DNA of 64,000 nucleotides from Akkermansia muciniphila (GCA_945861535.1 CAMAUZ010000002.1:156500-220499); one strand, 5' to 3'; numbered from the stretch's first letter, positions 8,603 through 17,415 are shown. Notes: generated from the sequence alone by a model not told the origin. Numbers and translations are program-made.

Positions 8603-8779
8603 GGGAAGCGCGCGGAGGTTCGACGGCGGCAAGTCGCCTCGGGAAAGCGGTGACCAGTCACCGCACTCCAAAGTTAGCGCCGCGTGCGGAGTTCCGGCTC
8701 ATGTCTCCCGGCCGACCGCCGATAGCCCTTTCGGACCAGAACGGTCTCCCGATTACGAGGACCGCCACCGATTGAGATC

Positions 8780-9220
8780 ATGAACCTGCAACGTCTGCGC
8801 CCTGCCGCCCGCTCGGCCTTCACTCTGCTGGAAGTGTTGATCGCCTCGGGTCTGTTGCTCGGGCTGGTGCTGGCGGGGATGAACGCCGTGTTCGTGTTGG
8901 ACAAATCCTCGCGCCGCCTCGCCGAGCTGACCTCCGCGATGGCGCTGGTGCAGGGCCGGCTCGAGGAGGTGCGGACCTACGACTACAACCCGCCCCTCGC
9001 GCCGTTCGTCGCCGGCGCGACCGTCACGAGCAACGTCGTCAGCATCTCGCTGGACAAAGGCGGCACGCAGTATCAGGTGCCCGGCACGCTCATCACCCGC
9101 ATCGAACCGGTCGCCAGCGGGCATCTCGTGACCGTGAGCGCGAGTTTCAATTCGCTCGGCTCGCCTGTGAAGGCGCAGCTCCAGACCGTGCTCAACAAGT
9201 TCTCGGGAGGTCAGCCGTGA
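8780..9220 (+). CDS. PilV/GspI-like minor prepilin
   Basis: The 146-residue protein has a class III prepilin signal: a short basic leader, then the site A|FTLLEVLIA and a hydrophobic helix (SGLLLGLVLAGM). The cleaved residue is alanine rather than glycine before the phenylalanine. The rest is a small soluble domain. PilV/GspI proteins are minor subunits at the tip of type IV pili or type II secretion pseudopili. It opens a run of pilin genes and its stop overlaps the GTG start of the next gene, so the two are probably co-translated. Confidence 0.85.
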   Translation: MNLQRLRPAARSAFTLLEVLIASGLLLGLVLAGMNAVFVLDKSSRRLAELTSAMALVQGRLEEVRTYDYNPPLAPFVAGATVTSNVVSISLDKGGTQYQVPGTLITRIEPVASGHLVTVSASFNSLGSPVKAQLQTVLNKFSGGQP

Positions 9221-9828
9221 ACCCGTCCCGCGCCAGTCACCACTCCCGCCGCTTCGTCGTCCGCCGCGCGCGGGCCGCCTTCACCCAGCCCGAACTGCTG
9301 GTCGCCACGGCCATCGCGATGTTCGTGATGAGCGGCTTCTTCGTGTTCTCCGATTTCGCGGGGCGTTCGCTGGCGGGCATCACGCGGCAGAATCTGCTGA
9401 ATCAAAAGGCCGGGTACGCGGCGGACTACATGGTCTCGCGGGTGCGCCTGGCGACGTTTGTCACCAACGACGCGTCGGGCAACACGTTGATCCTCGCCTT
9501 CGATGACGACGTGAACACCGACAGCGACGCCGACGGTCTGCGCGGGAACGACCGCAATCACTGGGAGTTGTTTCAATTCCAGAACGGCGACGGCAGCGAC
9601 ACGACGATGGCGGACAACAAGCTCATCTACCGGCCGAACACCAATTCGACCGCCAGCACGACGTTGATCAATGCCAACCTCCGCAAGCTCCCCGGCGTGC
9701 CTGTGTTCACCATCACCAATCAGGCCTCCGTGCTCATCAACTACGGGATGCTCGACAGTGGTGCCGGCGCCCGCAGCCAGACCATCGAGATCCGCACCCA
9801 GGCGGTCCGCCGCAACCGGCCGGACTGA
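9217..9828 (+). CDS. PilW/GspJ-like minor prepilin
   Basis: This 203-residue protein starts at a GTG inside GTGA, overlapping the previous stop. After a basic leader comes the prepilin-like site AAFTQPELLVATAIAMFVMS, with the usual glutamate at position +5 of the mature helix. Asp-rich text (DDDVNTDSDADG) suggests a calcium-binding loop. PilW/GspJ are minor pilins that assemble with PilV and PilX. The substitution of the usual L-L-E core by Q-P-E-L-L is atypical but preserves the glutamate. Confidence 0.8.
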   Translation: MNPSRASHHSRRFVVRRARAAFTQPELLVATAIAMFVMSGFFVFSDFAGRSLAGITRQNLLNQKAGYAADYMVSRVRLATFVTNDASGNTLILAFDDDVNTDSDADGLRGNDRNHWELFQFQNGDGSDTTMADNKLIYRPNTNSTASTTLINANLRKLPGVPVFTITNQASVLINYGMLDSGAGARSQTIEIRTQAVRRNRPD

Positions 9829-9848
9829 GCCGGCGCCCGTTTTCGCCC

Positions 9849-11267
9849 ATGAATCCATCCTCCCAGAATCGCCGGTCGGAAGCCGGCTCGGTCATCGCCT
9901 ACTTCCTCTTCGCCGTGGTCATCACCGGGTCGATCGCCACGCTGTACGCCTATTCCGTGCAGAACCCCAATCTCACCCACCGGCGGCATGACAGCGCCGC
10001 GGCCTACGCCTACGCGGAGGCCGGGACGGTCATTGGCTGCGCCGCGCTGGAGAACGCCTTCACCAATTCTGGCGGCAATCTCCTCTCGCGGTTGCAGGCC
10101 GCGCCCAACTTGTTCACCAAGAACAACGACCTCAGCACGGCGCAGCAACTGGTCTTCGAGCGCCTGGTGGCCGCGCCTTTCACCAACCAGACGGCCACCG
10201 TGCAGATCTGGACGACCAATTCCGCGGCGCCCAGCAAGGCACGGATTGTCTCGACCGCCAAAGTCGGGAGCATCACGCAGACCAACGCGATGCACTTGGA
10301 AATGGCCTTCGGCTGGGGTGCGGCGATCATCTCCGACAACCCCGGCAGCACCTCCACGGGCACCTCCAAAAGCGTCGCGCAGGACGGCAACGTGGTGGTG
10401 GATGGCAGCAGCAGCGGCACCACCATGGTGGACGGCGGCATCCTCGCCAACGGCCGGGCGAACACCAATGCCTGCCGCATCGTCCCCGGACAGATGCGGC
10501 GTGGAGGCCAGCCGTTCACGGCCAGTCTCTCAATGACCAACCGCAGCACTGCCAATCAGATTCCGGACTACACGGATGACGGCTCGGCCGACCAATTGTT
10601 TGACTTCAACCGCTTCATCGCCGCGGCCAAGGCGTCGGGCAATCACTTCACCAATCTCACCGCGTTCGTGAACGTGATGAAAACCGGCGTGGTCCTCGAG
10701 GGCGTGGTCGCGGTGGACATCGCCAAGTCGGGCCTGCCCAGCCTCAGCGACAAGACCCTCCCGTTCGGCATCAACATCCGCGGCACCCTCGTCTTCAACT
10801 TCAGTTCCGACTACGACGCCAGTGACAAGATCGTCAACACGGCGGCCATGAACATCAACCCCGCCAACCTGAGCGGCCTCGTCCCCGGCAATCCCTCCAC
10901 CTACACCACCGGTTATCCGCCGGTCTATTCCAACCCGGCCAAGAATCCCGCCAACGTCGATCTCACCAGCCGCGGCTTCGCCAATTTCACACCGTACGAC
11001 GACCTGCCGGCGCTGATGTACAACGTTGGCATACATGGCCCGGTCAACATCTGCGGCGTGGTGTTCAGCCCCAGCTTCATGGAACTCGAAAACAAACAGG
11101 CCGGTCAGATCCAGTACTTCAAAGGCTCGCTGATCGGTGGCGGCGGCATCCTGCTGGAGAACGGCAAGAGCGGGACCAGCATCGTCAGCTACGATCCCAA
11201 CGCGATGGACATCCTCGCCAGCTCCGGCACCAAGGGCAAAAGCCTCAAGGTCGTGTACCGGGAATGA
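9849..11267 (+). CDS. PilX-like prepilin-type protein, intact paralogue
   Basis: The 472-residue protein has the N-terminal signal SEAGSVIAYFLFAVVITGS, as in PilX-type minor pilins, then a long Asn/Ser/Thr-rich extracytoplasmic part likely to form beta structure. It lies 20 bp after the PilW-like gene. A frameshifted paralogue lies before the PilV/PilW pair, so the unit looks duplicated around them. It is far longer than ordinary PilX (about 200 residues), suggesting an added surface or adhesion domain. No named domain is recognised in it. Confidence 0.75.
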   Translation: MNPSSQNRRSEAGSVIAYFLFAVVITGSIATLYAYSVQNPNLTHRRHDSAAAYAYAEAGTVIGCAALENAFTNSGGNLLSRLQAAPNLFTKNNDLSTAQQLVFERLVAAPFTNQTATVQIWTTNSAAPSKARIVSTAKVGSITQTNAMHLEMAFGWGAAIISDNPGSTSTGTSKSVAQDGNVVVDGSSSGTTMVDGGILANGRANTNACRIVPGQMRRGGQPFTASLSMTNRSTANQIPDYTDDGSADQLFDFNRFIAAAKASGNHFTNLTAFVNVMKTGVVLEGVVAVDIAKSGLPSLSDKTLPFGINIRGTLVFNFSSDYDASDKIVNTAAMNINPANLSGLVPGNPSTYTTGYPPVYSNPAKNPANVDLTSRGFANFTPYDDLPALMYNVGIHGPVNICGVVFSPSFMELENKQAGQIQYFKGSLIGGGGILLENGKSGTSIVSYDPNAMDILASSGTKGKSLKVVYRE

Positions 11268-11339
11268 GCGCCTCGTTTTGGGCCGGCGCCCCGGACGTGC
11301 GTGCGTGCCATCGCCGCGAACTAAAAACCCACCGATAAC

Positions 11340-11969
11340 ATGAGTTTCCGCTGGCAGATGATCAGTATCGCGACGGCCTGTGCGCTGGCGTTCATCCTCA
11401 TTTACACGCAGCCCGAAACGGCCGCGCCCGGCTACACCACGAGCGAATCGCTGGTCGCGCAGGCGCAGCAGCAGGCCGTCCTCGAGGCCGCCCGCGCCAG
11501 CCAGTTCGTGACGCATGACCGGCAGTTGCGCGAACGCCAGGAGCAGCTCCGGGCCGCCGAAGCCGACCTCGCCGCCAAGGCCCAGGCCGGTGCCAAAATG
11601 ATCGCCAGCCGGCAGATGTTCCAACAATCGAAAGGGGGCGCATGGCTGCAGCTCATCACAACGAATCGGGCGCTCTATCTCACGTTGCGCGCCCAGGCCG
11701 CCAAGCTGCCCGGCGGCGTCACGCCCTGCACGATCTGTGACGGCAAAAGCTATATGCGCGGCTGCGTCGTGTGTGATCATAACGACGGGAAATGCCCGTC
11801 GTGCAAGGGCACCGGCCGCACGGTGAATCACAACTACTGCCCGGTCTGTGTCGGGTCGGGAAAATGTTTTGGCTGCAACGGCATCGGCCGGATGCTGTGC
11901 CCGTTTTGCGATGACGGGATGATTGATGTCCGGCGCGCGCCGCCGGCCACGACGATCCCGATCGAGTGA
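11340..11969 (+). CDS. Membrane-anchored DnaJ-type zinc-finger protein
   Basis: The 209-residue protein has an N-terminal membrane anchor (ISIATACALAFILIY), a Gln/Ala/Arg-rich coiled-coil stretch (residues 35-95), then a cysteine-rich domain with repeated CxxC pairs: CTICDG, CPSCKGTG, CPVCVGSG, CFGCNGIG and CPFCDDG. These match the zinc-binding repeats of DnaJ (CxxCxGxG). There is no J domain. DnaJ zinc domains bind unfolded protein and can act as thiol reagents; here it may help fold or assemble the pilin-like proteins upstream, with which it is co-directional. Confidence 0.75.
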   Translation: MSFRWQMISIATACALAFILIYTQPETAAPGYTTSESLVAQAQQQAVLEAARASQFVTHDRQLRERQEQLRAAEADLAAKAQAGAKMIASRQMFQQSKGGAWLQLITTNRALYLTLRAQAAKLPGGVTPCTICDGKSYMRGCVVCDHNDGKCPSCKGTGRTVNHNYCPVCVGSGKCFGCNGIGRMLCPFCDDGMIDVRRAPPATTIPIE

Positions 11970-12115
11970 GCGGGGCGGGGAGCGGGCAGAAAAATAAAGG
12001 GGCAGAAAAATGGGACGGAAAATTTCTATTAACCGGAGTTGGCGCTGGAAATAACCGTGCCTCGTAGCCGCCGACGTGAGGAGGCGGACGGCCGCGTCGA
12101 ACCAGACCGGCTCTG

Positions 12116-12194
12116 GGTTGGGCGCGTCTGTCCCCAGCGCGCCGGTTGCGTGTTCGTAGGGCCAACGGCGCGCTGCGGACAGACGCGCCCTACC
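12116..12194. repeat. Inverted repeat, family C, copy 1
   Basis: Arms GGTTGGGCGCGTCTGTCCCC and the reverse-complementary GGACAGACGCGCCCTACC, joined by a 23-bp spacer, share their sequence with elements at 24681 and 32227. It lies just beyond the 3' end of the phosphorylase gene. Confidence 0.85.
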
Positions 12195-12208
12195 ATCCGC
12201 ACTCCGCT

Positions 12209-13516
12209 TCACCCGATCACTTCGGCGATCAACTGCGGCATCCCCGAGGCCACGTCGCGAATGGCGAAGGCGGCGGCGAGGCGCGTGTTGGCAGCGGCGG
12301 CGGACACGGTGTCTGCGGCGTGGATGAGCGCGAGGACATCGCCGGTGCGCACGCGGGTGCCGGGCGGGGCGAGGATTTCAATGCCGACGTCGGGATTGAT
12401 GACGGTGTCTTTGGTGAGGCGCCCACCGCCGAGGTCGCGGACGATTTCGCCGATGATGCGCGCGTCGCAGGCGGTGACGAAACCGGTGGTGACGGCTTTG
12501 TGTTCGAGCAGGACCGGCGCGGTCTGACCGGCCTGAAGTTTGCGTTTGAATGCGGCGAGGTCGGCGCCTTGGGCGACGAGGAGTTCATCCCATTTTTCCC
12601 GCGCGCGACCGTAGGCGAGACAGCCGGCGGCCTGTTCGCGGGCGGTGTCGAGGCTGCGGACTTTGCCGGAGAGCACGAGGAGTTGGGCGGCGCATTCGAG
12701 GACGAGCTGGCGGAGATCGGCGGGGCCGCGGTCCTCGAGGCAGGCGACGGCTTCGCGGACTTCGAGCCAGTTGCCGCAGGCGCGCCCGAGCGGCGTGCTC
12801 ATGCCGGTGATGAGGGCGCGCGTGGGGACGCCGCATTCGCGGGCGAGATTGACGAGCGAGAGCGCAAGGGCGCGGGCCTGGCCGTGGTTGGGCATGAAGG
12901 CGGCGGTGCCAAATTTCACATCCACGACGAGGGCTTGGAGGCCCTCGGCGAGTTTTTTGGAGAGGATGGAAGCGGTGATGAGCGGGATGCTCGGGACCGT
13001 GGCGGTGACGTCGCGCAGGGCGTAAAACTTTTTGTCCGCCGGGATCATCGTCTCGGTCTGGCCGCCCATGGCGACACCGATTTGCTGGACCTGGCGGACG
13101 AGGCGTTCGGGCGCAAGCTGCGTGGTGAAACCGGGGATGGACTCGAGCTTGTCGAGGGTGCCGCCGGTGATGCCGAGCCCGCGGCCGGAGATCATCGGGA
13201 CGCGCAGGCCGAGGCACGCGAGCAGCGGCGCGAGCGGGAGCGAGACCTTGTCGCCGATGCCGCCGGTGGAGTGTTTGTCCACGACGGGGCGGCCGTCGTT
13301 GGGAAATTTCAGCGTCTCGCCGGAATCGCGCATGGCGAGGGTGAGGGCGCGGGTTTCCTCGGTGGACAGGCCGCGGAAGAAGACGGCCATGAGGAAGGCG
13401 GCCAGTTGGTAGTCGGGGATTTCGCCGGCGGTGCAGGCGGCGACGGTCTGGCGAATCTGCGCGTCGGTGAGCGGCAGGCCATCACGCTTGGCTTCGATGA
13501 GCGAGAGAAAGTTCAT
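12209..13516 (-). CDS. deoA: Pyrimidine-nucleoside / thymidine phosphorylase
   Basis: The 435-residue protein carries the phosphate-binding motif KHSTGGIGDK (residues 81-90) and the family signature GRGLGITGGTLDKLES (residues 111-126). Length and domain order (helical alpha domain, alpha/beta domain, C-terminal domain) match DeoA/Pdp. It splits thymidine or uridine with phosphate to give the base and (deoxy)ribose-1-phosphate, for nucleoside salvage in the cytoplasm. The usual DVKVGSGAFM is here DVKFGTAAFM. Whether it prefers thymidine or both pyrimidines cannot be told. It stands alone, without other deo genes. Confidence 0.93.
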   Translation of the reverse strand: MNFLSLIEAKRDGLPLTDAQIRQTVAACTAGEIPDYQLAAFLMAVFFRGLSTEETRALTLAMRDSGETLKFPNDGRPVVDKHSTGGIGDKVSLPLAPLLACLGLRVPMISGRGLGITGGTLDKLESIPGFTTQLAPERLVRQVQQIGVAMGGQTETMIPADKKFYALRDVTATVPSIPLITASILSKKLAEGLQALVVDVKFGTAAFMPNHGQARALALSLVNLARECGVPTRALITGMSTPLGRACGNWLEVREAVACLEDRGPADLRQLVLECAAQLLVLSGKVRSLDTAREQAAGCLAYGRAREKWDELLVAQGADLAAFKRKLQAGQTAPVLLEHKAVTTGFVTACDARIIGEIVRDLGGGRLTKDTVINPDVGIEILAPPGTRVRTGDVLALIHAADTVSAAAANTRLAAAFAIRDVASGMPQLIAEVIG

Positions 13517-14132
13517 GGGTCGGGCGGTGGTTTATTCGGAGAGACAGTAGGGACAGCCCCGGGCAAAAGGGAATCACGATAAGCGGGAGAAGCGCCCGGA
13601 ATTTTCGGACCGCTGTCGTGCGGCGGGCGCAAGGGGAGAGGGATGAATTGGCTGGCGGCGCCCGCCGCCGGGGTCGGGGGACACAGCCGAGTTTGGCAGG
13701 GGAATTTGGGGCAGGGGAATGGGAAGGAGACGAATCGGGAACGGGAGGAGCGCGGCCGTCCCGGCCGCAGCGGCAACACCAGAGCTAGGGCGTTTGGGTT
13801 TTCCGGCGCTTTCGCGTGTGCGGAGCCGCTGCGGGCGGGGACCGCCCGCGCGCCAAAATCCTCGTGCGCCGCGCTCTGTGGGTGGCGGCTCCGCCGCACT
13901 GTGTTCATGGTGTCGCTGTGGTCGTTTCATCGGTTTCCGCTGCATGGCCACGGCGAAGGGCTGGTGGAAGCGGGGGTTATCATCTGGCGGGTGAACTAAT
14001 CGGGGAGGCGACCAACCACGATTCCGCCCCTTGTTTGCGGGCTTTTCGTGCCCTTCGTGTCGTTCGAGGTTCACCTCGGCTGCCGTTTCCAAGTTGAAAC
14101 TTCCGCGCGGGATGTTGGACCTTGGCCCGCGC
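13517..14132. other. Intergenic region with degenerate repeats
   Basis: I see no supportable gene. The stretch holds a GC hairpin (GCGGCCGTCCCGGCCGC near 13750) and a motif ACTGTGTTCATGGTGTCGCT near 13900 that resembles an arm of the composite element at 16719-17356. A phrase CTGCCGTTTCCAAGTTGAA near 14079 is nearly repeated at 37204. Confidence 0.6.
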
Positions 14133-14963
14133 ATGAAATCAGCCATCACCCTTTCTCTTGTCCCAGAAGCCCGTGGCGGTCCGTTCGTTTTTTGGGATGA
14201 CCTCGCCGCCGGCTTCGCCGCGGCCGCGCGGCATGGCTTCGATGCCGTCGAAATTTTCCCGCCGGCTGCGGACGCCGTGCCGGTCGCGACGGTGCGCGAA
14301 CTGATGGCGAAACATTCGCTCCAGGTCGCCGCCGTGGGCACCGGCGCGGGCTGGGTGAAACACAAGCTGCGCCTGACCGATCCCGATGCCGCGGTGCGCG
14401 CGCAGGCCCGCGAGTTCATCGGCGCGATCATCGGTCTCGCGGGCGCACTCGGCGCGCCCGCGATCATCGGGTCGATGCAGGGCCGCTGGGAAGGCGCGGT
14501 GTCGCGCGAGCAGGCACTGGCGTGGCTGGCGGAGGAGTTGCGTGCGCTTTCGGAACGTGCCGCCGCGCAGCAGCAGGTGCTCCTCTACGAACCGCTGAAC
14601 CGCTACGAAACCAATCTCTTCAATCGCAACGCCGACGCCGTGGCCTTCCTCGGCACGCACGGTCTCGCGAACGTCCGCCTGCTCTGCGACCTCTATCACA
14701 TGAACATCGAGGAGGCTGATCTTGCCGCGTCGCTGCGCGCCACGGGCCCGCGCGTCGGGCACGTTCACTTCGCTGACTCGAATCGTCACGCCATCGGCTT
14801 CGGGCACACGAACGCCGCGCCGATCATCGCCGCGCTGCGCGACATCGGCTACGCGGGCTATTTGTCGGCGGAGATTCTGCCGCTGCCCGATGCGGACATG
14901 GCGGCGGCGAAGACCATCGAGAGTTTTCGGCGGCTGACCGGCGCTGCTCCGCAGGGTCGGTAA
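14133..14963 (+). CDS. Sugar phosphate isomerase/epimerase-like TIM barrel
   Basis: The 276-residue protein is a xylose-isomerase-like/AP-endonuclease-2 type TIM barrel. Metal-site signatures are visible: LLYEPLNRYETN (Glu), LLCDLYHMNIEE (Asp, His), GHVHFADSNRHAIGFGH and the final LSAEILPLPD (Glu). This arrangement fits hydroxypyruvate isomerase or tagatose/psicose 3-epimerase relatives. The ATG at 14133 is chosen because the upstream in-frame extension is repeat-derived. The true sugar is unknown. Confidence 0.85.
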   Translation: MKSAITLSLVPEARGGPFVFWDDLAAGFAAAARHGFDAVEIFPPAADAVPVATVRELMAKHSLQVAAVGTGAGWVKHKLRLTDPDAAVRAQAREFIGAIIGLAGALGAPAIIGSMQGRWEGAVSREQALAWLAEELRALSERAAAQQQVLLYEPLNRYETNLFNRNADAVAFLGTHGLANVRLLCDLYHMNIEEADLAASLRATGPRVGHVHFADSNRHAIGFGHTNAAPIIAALRDIGYAGYLSAEILPLPDADMAAAKTIESFRRLTGAAPQGR

Positions 14964-14994
14964 ATGATGTCTTTGCCGTTGGCGCGCGGCAGCA

Positions 14995-15092
14995 GGGGCG
15001 CGGCATTTATGCCGCTTCAACGTGGGCCGCTCCGGGTGCATCCGAACCGGCGGTGACGTGCGGACGCTGAAGCGGCGTGAACGCCGCGCCCC
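14995..15092. repeat. Nested palindromic element, family B
   Basis: Left hairpin GCGGCATTTATGCCGC and right hairpin GCGGCGTGAACGCCGC lie in outer arms GGGGCGCGGC and GCCGCGCCCC. The inner base pair differs between arms (A-T versus G-C) but remains paired. Confidence 0.85.
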
Positions 15093-15167
15093 GTCGGCAC
15101 CGCGACTGACGGCCCGCCAAAAGCCCGATTGAATCGGATGCTTGAACCGCTAGTTTCCAGCCTCGAC

Positions 15168-15485
15168 ATGAAACCGAATGAATACGTGGAACCGCATGGC
15201 GCGGGCTGGCGCGTGCGGAGCAGCAGGGTCTCGTTGGACTCGGTCGTGGCGGCCTTCCGCGGCGGTCTCTCGCCGGAGGCCATCGCTCGCGAGTGTTTCC
15301 CCACGCTCTCACTGGAGCAGGTCTATGGCGTCATCACTTTCTATCTCGCCAACCGGGCCGAGTTGGATGCGGCCGGTCAAGCATTGCAGGCGGAGGGCGA
15401 GGCTTGGCGGCAGCAGCAGCGGGCGGGCGAGCCGGGGTTTGTGGAGAAAATGGCGCAGGCTCGTCGTGAGTTGCTGGCCGCGTGA
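15168..15485 (+). CDS. DUF433-family protein, antitoxin-like
   Basis: The 105-residue protein matches DUF433: a short beta N-terminus (GWRVRSSRVSLDSVV), then FRGGLSPEAIARECFPTLSLEQVYGVITFYL, the helix-turn-helix-like core. DUF433 proteins usually act as VapB45-like antitoxins to a DUF5615 PIN-like toxin. No DUF5615 gene follows; instead an MNT/HEPN pair starts 41 bp downstream. The ATG at 15168 is preferred over upstream starts that lie in sequence without family similarity. Confidence 0.8.
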   Translation: MKPNEYVEPHGAGWRVRSSRVSLDSVVAAFRGGLSPEAIARECFPTLSLEQVYGVITFYLANRAELDAAGQALQAEGEAWRQQQRAGEPGFVEKMAQARRELLAA

Positions 15486-15526
15486 AAGTGAATCCCGATG
15501 GCAAATGCTTACCTTCTCCTTGCGAT

Positions 15527-15835
15527 ATGAAGCTCCAATTTGATGCCGAAGCCGTGAGGCAATTCTGCCACGCACGCGGGATTGCGCGGCTCGAATTGTT
15601 CGGCTCCGCCCTGCGCGATGACTTCCGCCCGGACAGCGACGTCGATCTGCTCTGCACTCTGAAGTCCGATGAGGATTGCTCGCTGCTGGGCTGGGCGGAC
15701 ATGCAGTTCAGGCTGGAGGAAATTTTCGGCCGGCGGGTGGACCTGGTCAGCCGCTGGGCCATCGAGCGAAGCAAGAACCGATTCCGCAAGCACGCAATCC
15801 TTTCGACGGCCACGCCCATCTATGTCGAAGGATAA
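15527..15835 (+). CDS. MNT-family nucleotidyltransferase antitoxin (MntA-like)
   Basis: The 102-residue protein has the minimal nucleotidyltransferase motif LFGSALRDDFRPDSDVDLL (GS...DxD). In MNT/HEPN modules MntA transfers AMP to the HEPN toxin and blocks it. The ATG at 15527 is chosen; a GTG at 15482 would overlap the DUF433 stop and add 15 residues. Its end overlaps the HEPN start by 14 bases, as is typical. Confidence 0.88.
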   Translation: MKLQFDAEAVRQFCHARGIARLELFGSALRDDFRPDSDVDLLCTLKSDEDCSLLGWADMQFRLEEIFGRRVDLVSRWAIERSKNRFRKHAILSTATPIYVEG

Positions 15836-16190
15836 CGCTTATCTTGAAGATATCCGGAACGCCGCCCGCGCGGTCCGGCGGTTCGTGGACGGAGTGTCGA
15901 AGGAACAATTTCTCGCCAACGAGGAGAAATACGAGGCGGTCAATCGGAAGTTTGAAATCATGGGTGAGGCCGCGCGGCGCCTGTCACCGGCAGCCCGCCA
16001 GCAGTTTCCCGGCATTCCGTGGCGGCTGGTCACGGCCATGCGGAACATTCTCATTCACGACTACGACGACGTGAATTTGAACGTTGTCTGGAAAGCAGCC
16101 CAGGAGGACCTGCCTCCACTCATCAACGCCCTCGACGCCTATCTCAGCACGATCCCCGACGACCCCGACTCCACTGCATCCGCTCGATAA
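15822..16190 (+). CDS. HEPN-domain toxin (HepT-like ribonuclease)
   Basis: The 122-residue all-helical protein carries the HEPN catalytic motif in MRNILIHDYDDV (R-x4-H followed by DY). HepT toxins cleave RNA, and the tyrosine after the histidine is the AMP-acceptor site for MntA. It overlaps the MNT gene, supporting a functional pair. All key residues are present. Confidence 0.88.
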   Translation: MSKDNAYLEDIRNAARAVRRFVDGVSKEQFLANEEKYEAVNRKFEIMGEAARRLSPAARQQFPGIPWRLVTAMRNILIHDYDDVNLNVVWKAAQEDLPPLINALDAYLSTIPDDPDSTASAR

Positions 16191-16206
16191 AAACCAAATC
16201 ACCACC

Positions 16207-16653
16207 ATGCTCAAAACCCAACTCATCCACCCCGACATCCTCCGCGCCTGCGCACGCGCGGGACATCACGCGAAAATCCTGATCGCCGACGGCAATTATC
16301 CGGCCTCGTCGAAGAAGGGGCCGAACGCGGAACTCGTCTGCCTCAATCTCTCGCCCGGTTGCGTCACCGTCGCGCAGGTCCTGCGCGCGCTCCTCAGCGC
16401 GGTGCCCGTGGATTTCGTGAACACCATGGGCATCCCCGCTGATGATCCCTACGCGCAGCAGGGCGATCCGCCGGTGTGGAAGGAGTATCGCAAGGTGCTC
16501 AAGGAATCCGGCGCGACGATCAAGCTCGAGCCGATTCTCAAATGGGATTTCTACAAACACGTCGAGTCGCCCGATCACGTCCTCACCATTCAGACCGGCG
16601 ATCAGGCGCTGTGGGCGAATGTGCTGCTGACGCTGGGCTGCAGGACGAGTTGA
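16207..16653 (+). CDS. RbsD/FucU-family sugar mutarotase
   Basis: The 148-residue protein has the family features: HPDILRACARAGHHAKILIADGNYP with the catalytic His and Asp, and the C-terminal VLTIQTGDQALWANVLL. The family interconverts the alpha and beta anomers of fucose or ribose. The match is nearer FucU (GTGDxxxYANVLL) than RbsD. An aldo-keto reductase of the L-fucose/L-galactose dehydrogenase type lies 3 kb downstream, which weakly suggests L-fucose use. Confidence 0.85.
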   Translation: MLKTQLIHPDILRACARAGHHAKILIADGNYPASSKKGPNAELVCLNLSPGCVTVAQVLRALLSAVPVDFVNTMGIPADDPYAQQGDPPVWKEYRKVLKESGATIKLEPILKWDFYKHVESPDHVLTIQTGDQALWANVLLTLGCRTS

Positions 16654-16718
16654 TGGCCTTGCCGCTGGCCACGCCCTCGCGCTCGGGGCCGTATTTTTTC
16701 AGTCGGACGGATTATTTT

Positions 16719-17356
16719 GACCACAGACACACGATGAACACAGAGAAAATCAGGGTTGCGCTGGTCGATCATCGTTCACCGATTGGTGACTTCCTGACAC
16801 CGACGTCGTCCCTCGTTTTTCTCCGTACTGCAACTCTGCAAAATCCTCGCACGCCGCGAGGATATTGCCCCTGCCGGAGCGTCGGCCGCGGCCTGAAGAA
16901 TTGTCGCCAACGCTTTGCTCTTTGTCCCGGAGGGACTCCGCAGGAAATTAGCCGGGGGCAAGCCCGCACAGCGGGCGCGGCCCCCGGTTGCGCCGCCGAA
17001 CGGGCCAGGCCCCAGCGGGGCATCGAAGAAGTTTTTGGCGGCGACATCCCCGCAGCATTTCCGCCGCCGCCCGTCGCCTCGGGCCATTTTCTCCGATGCC
17101 CCGTTGGGGCACAGAGCCAAATGGCACGGTTTCCGGGGGCGGCGTCCGCTGAGGCGGACTTGCCCCCGGCTAATCTCCTCCGGCGTCCCTTCGGGACAAG
17201 GACCTGGCGTCCCTCATCGCGGCGCGGATGGAGTGTGGAGGTCGTCGAAATTTTCCGTCGCTTCCTTTCCATTTCACGCACTGCGACCGGAGACCGGTTG
17301 CGCTCCGCTTTGGTTGCGGCTTTGCCGCTCTGTGTTCATCGTGTCTCCGTGGTCTT
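16719..17356. repeat. Composite nested inverted-repeat region
   Basis: The outer arms are GACCACAGACACACGATGAA (16719 on) and its near-reverse-complement ending at 17356. Inside, two arms of about 50 bp (16917-16966 and 17155-17206) share ATTAGCCGGGGGCAAG, and within these an inner pair reads CCCCAGCGGGGCATCG and CGATGCCCCGTTGGGG. No open frame encodes a transposase. Confidence 0.8.
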
Positions 17357-17415
17357 ATTTCCCGGTTCAACTCAATAGACACGACCCAGTCAATCAACCA
17401 CCACCCGCCGAACCC

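Noticed and set aside
8265..8661. Minus-strand frames reading VCATGAVRGCAPIRVHP and similar
   Set aside because: They are translations of the CACGGATGGA tandem repeat and a family A element.
12039..13582. Long plus-strand frames opposite the nucleoside phosphorylase
   Set aside because: They mirror a well-supported gene with all signature motifs.
16719..17356. Insertion sequence
   Set aside because: There are inverted ends, but no transposase frame and no target duplication could be found.
16915..17415. N-terminal extension of the TAT-exported protein by about 167 residues
   Set aside because: The extension is encoded by the composite repeat; the TAT signal right after ATG 17416 marks the true start.
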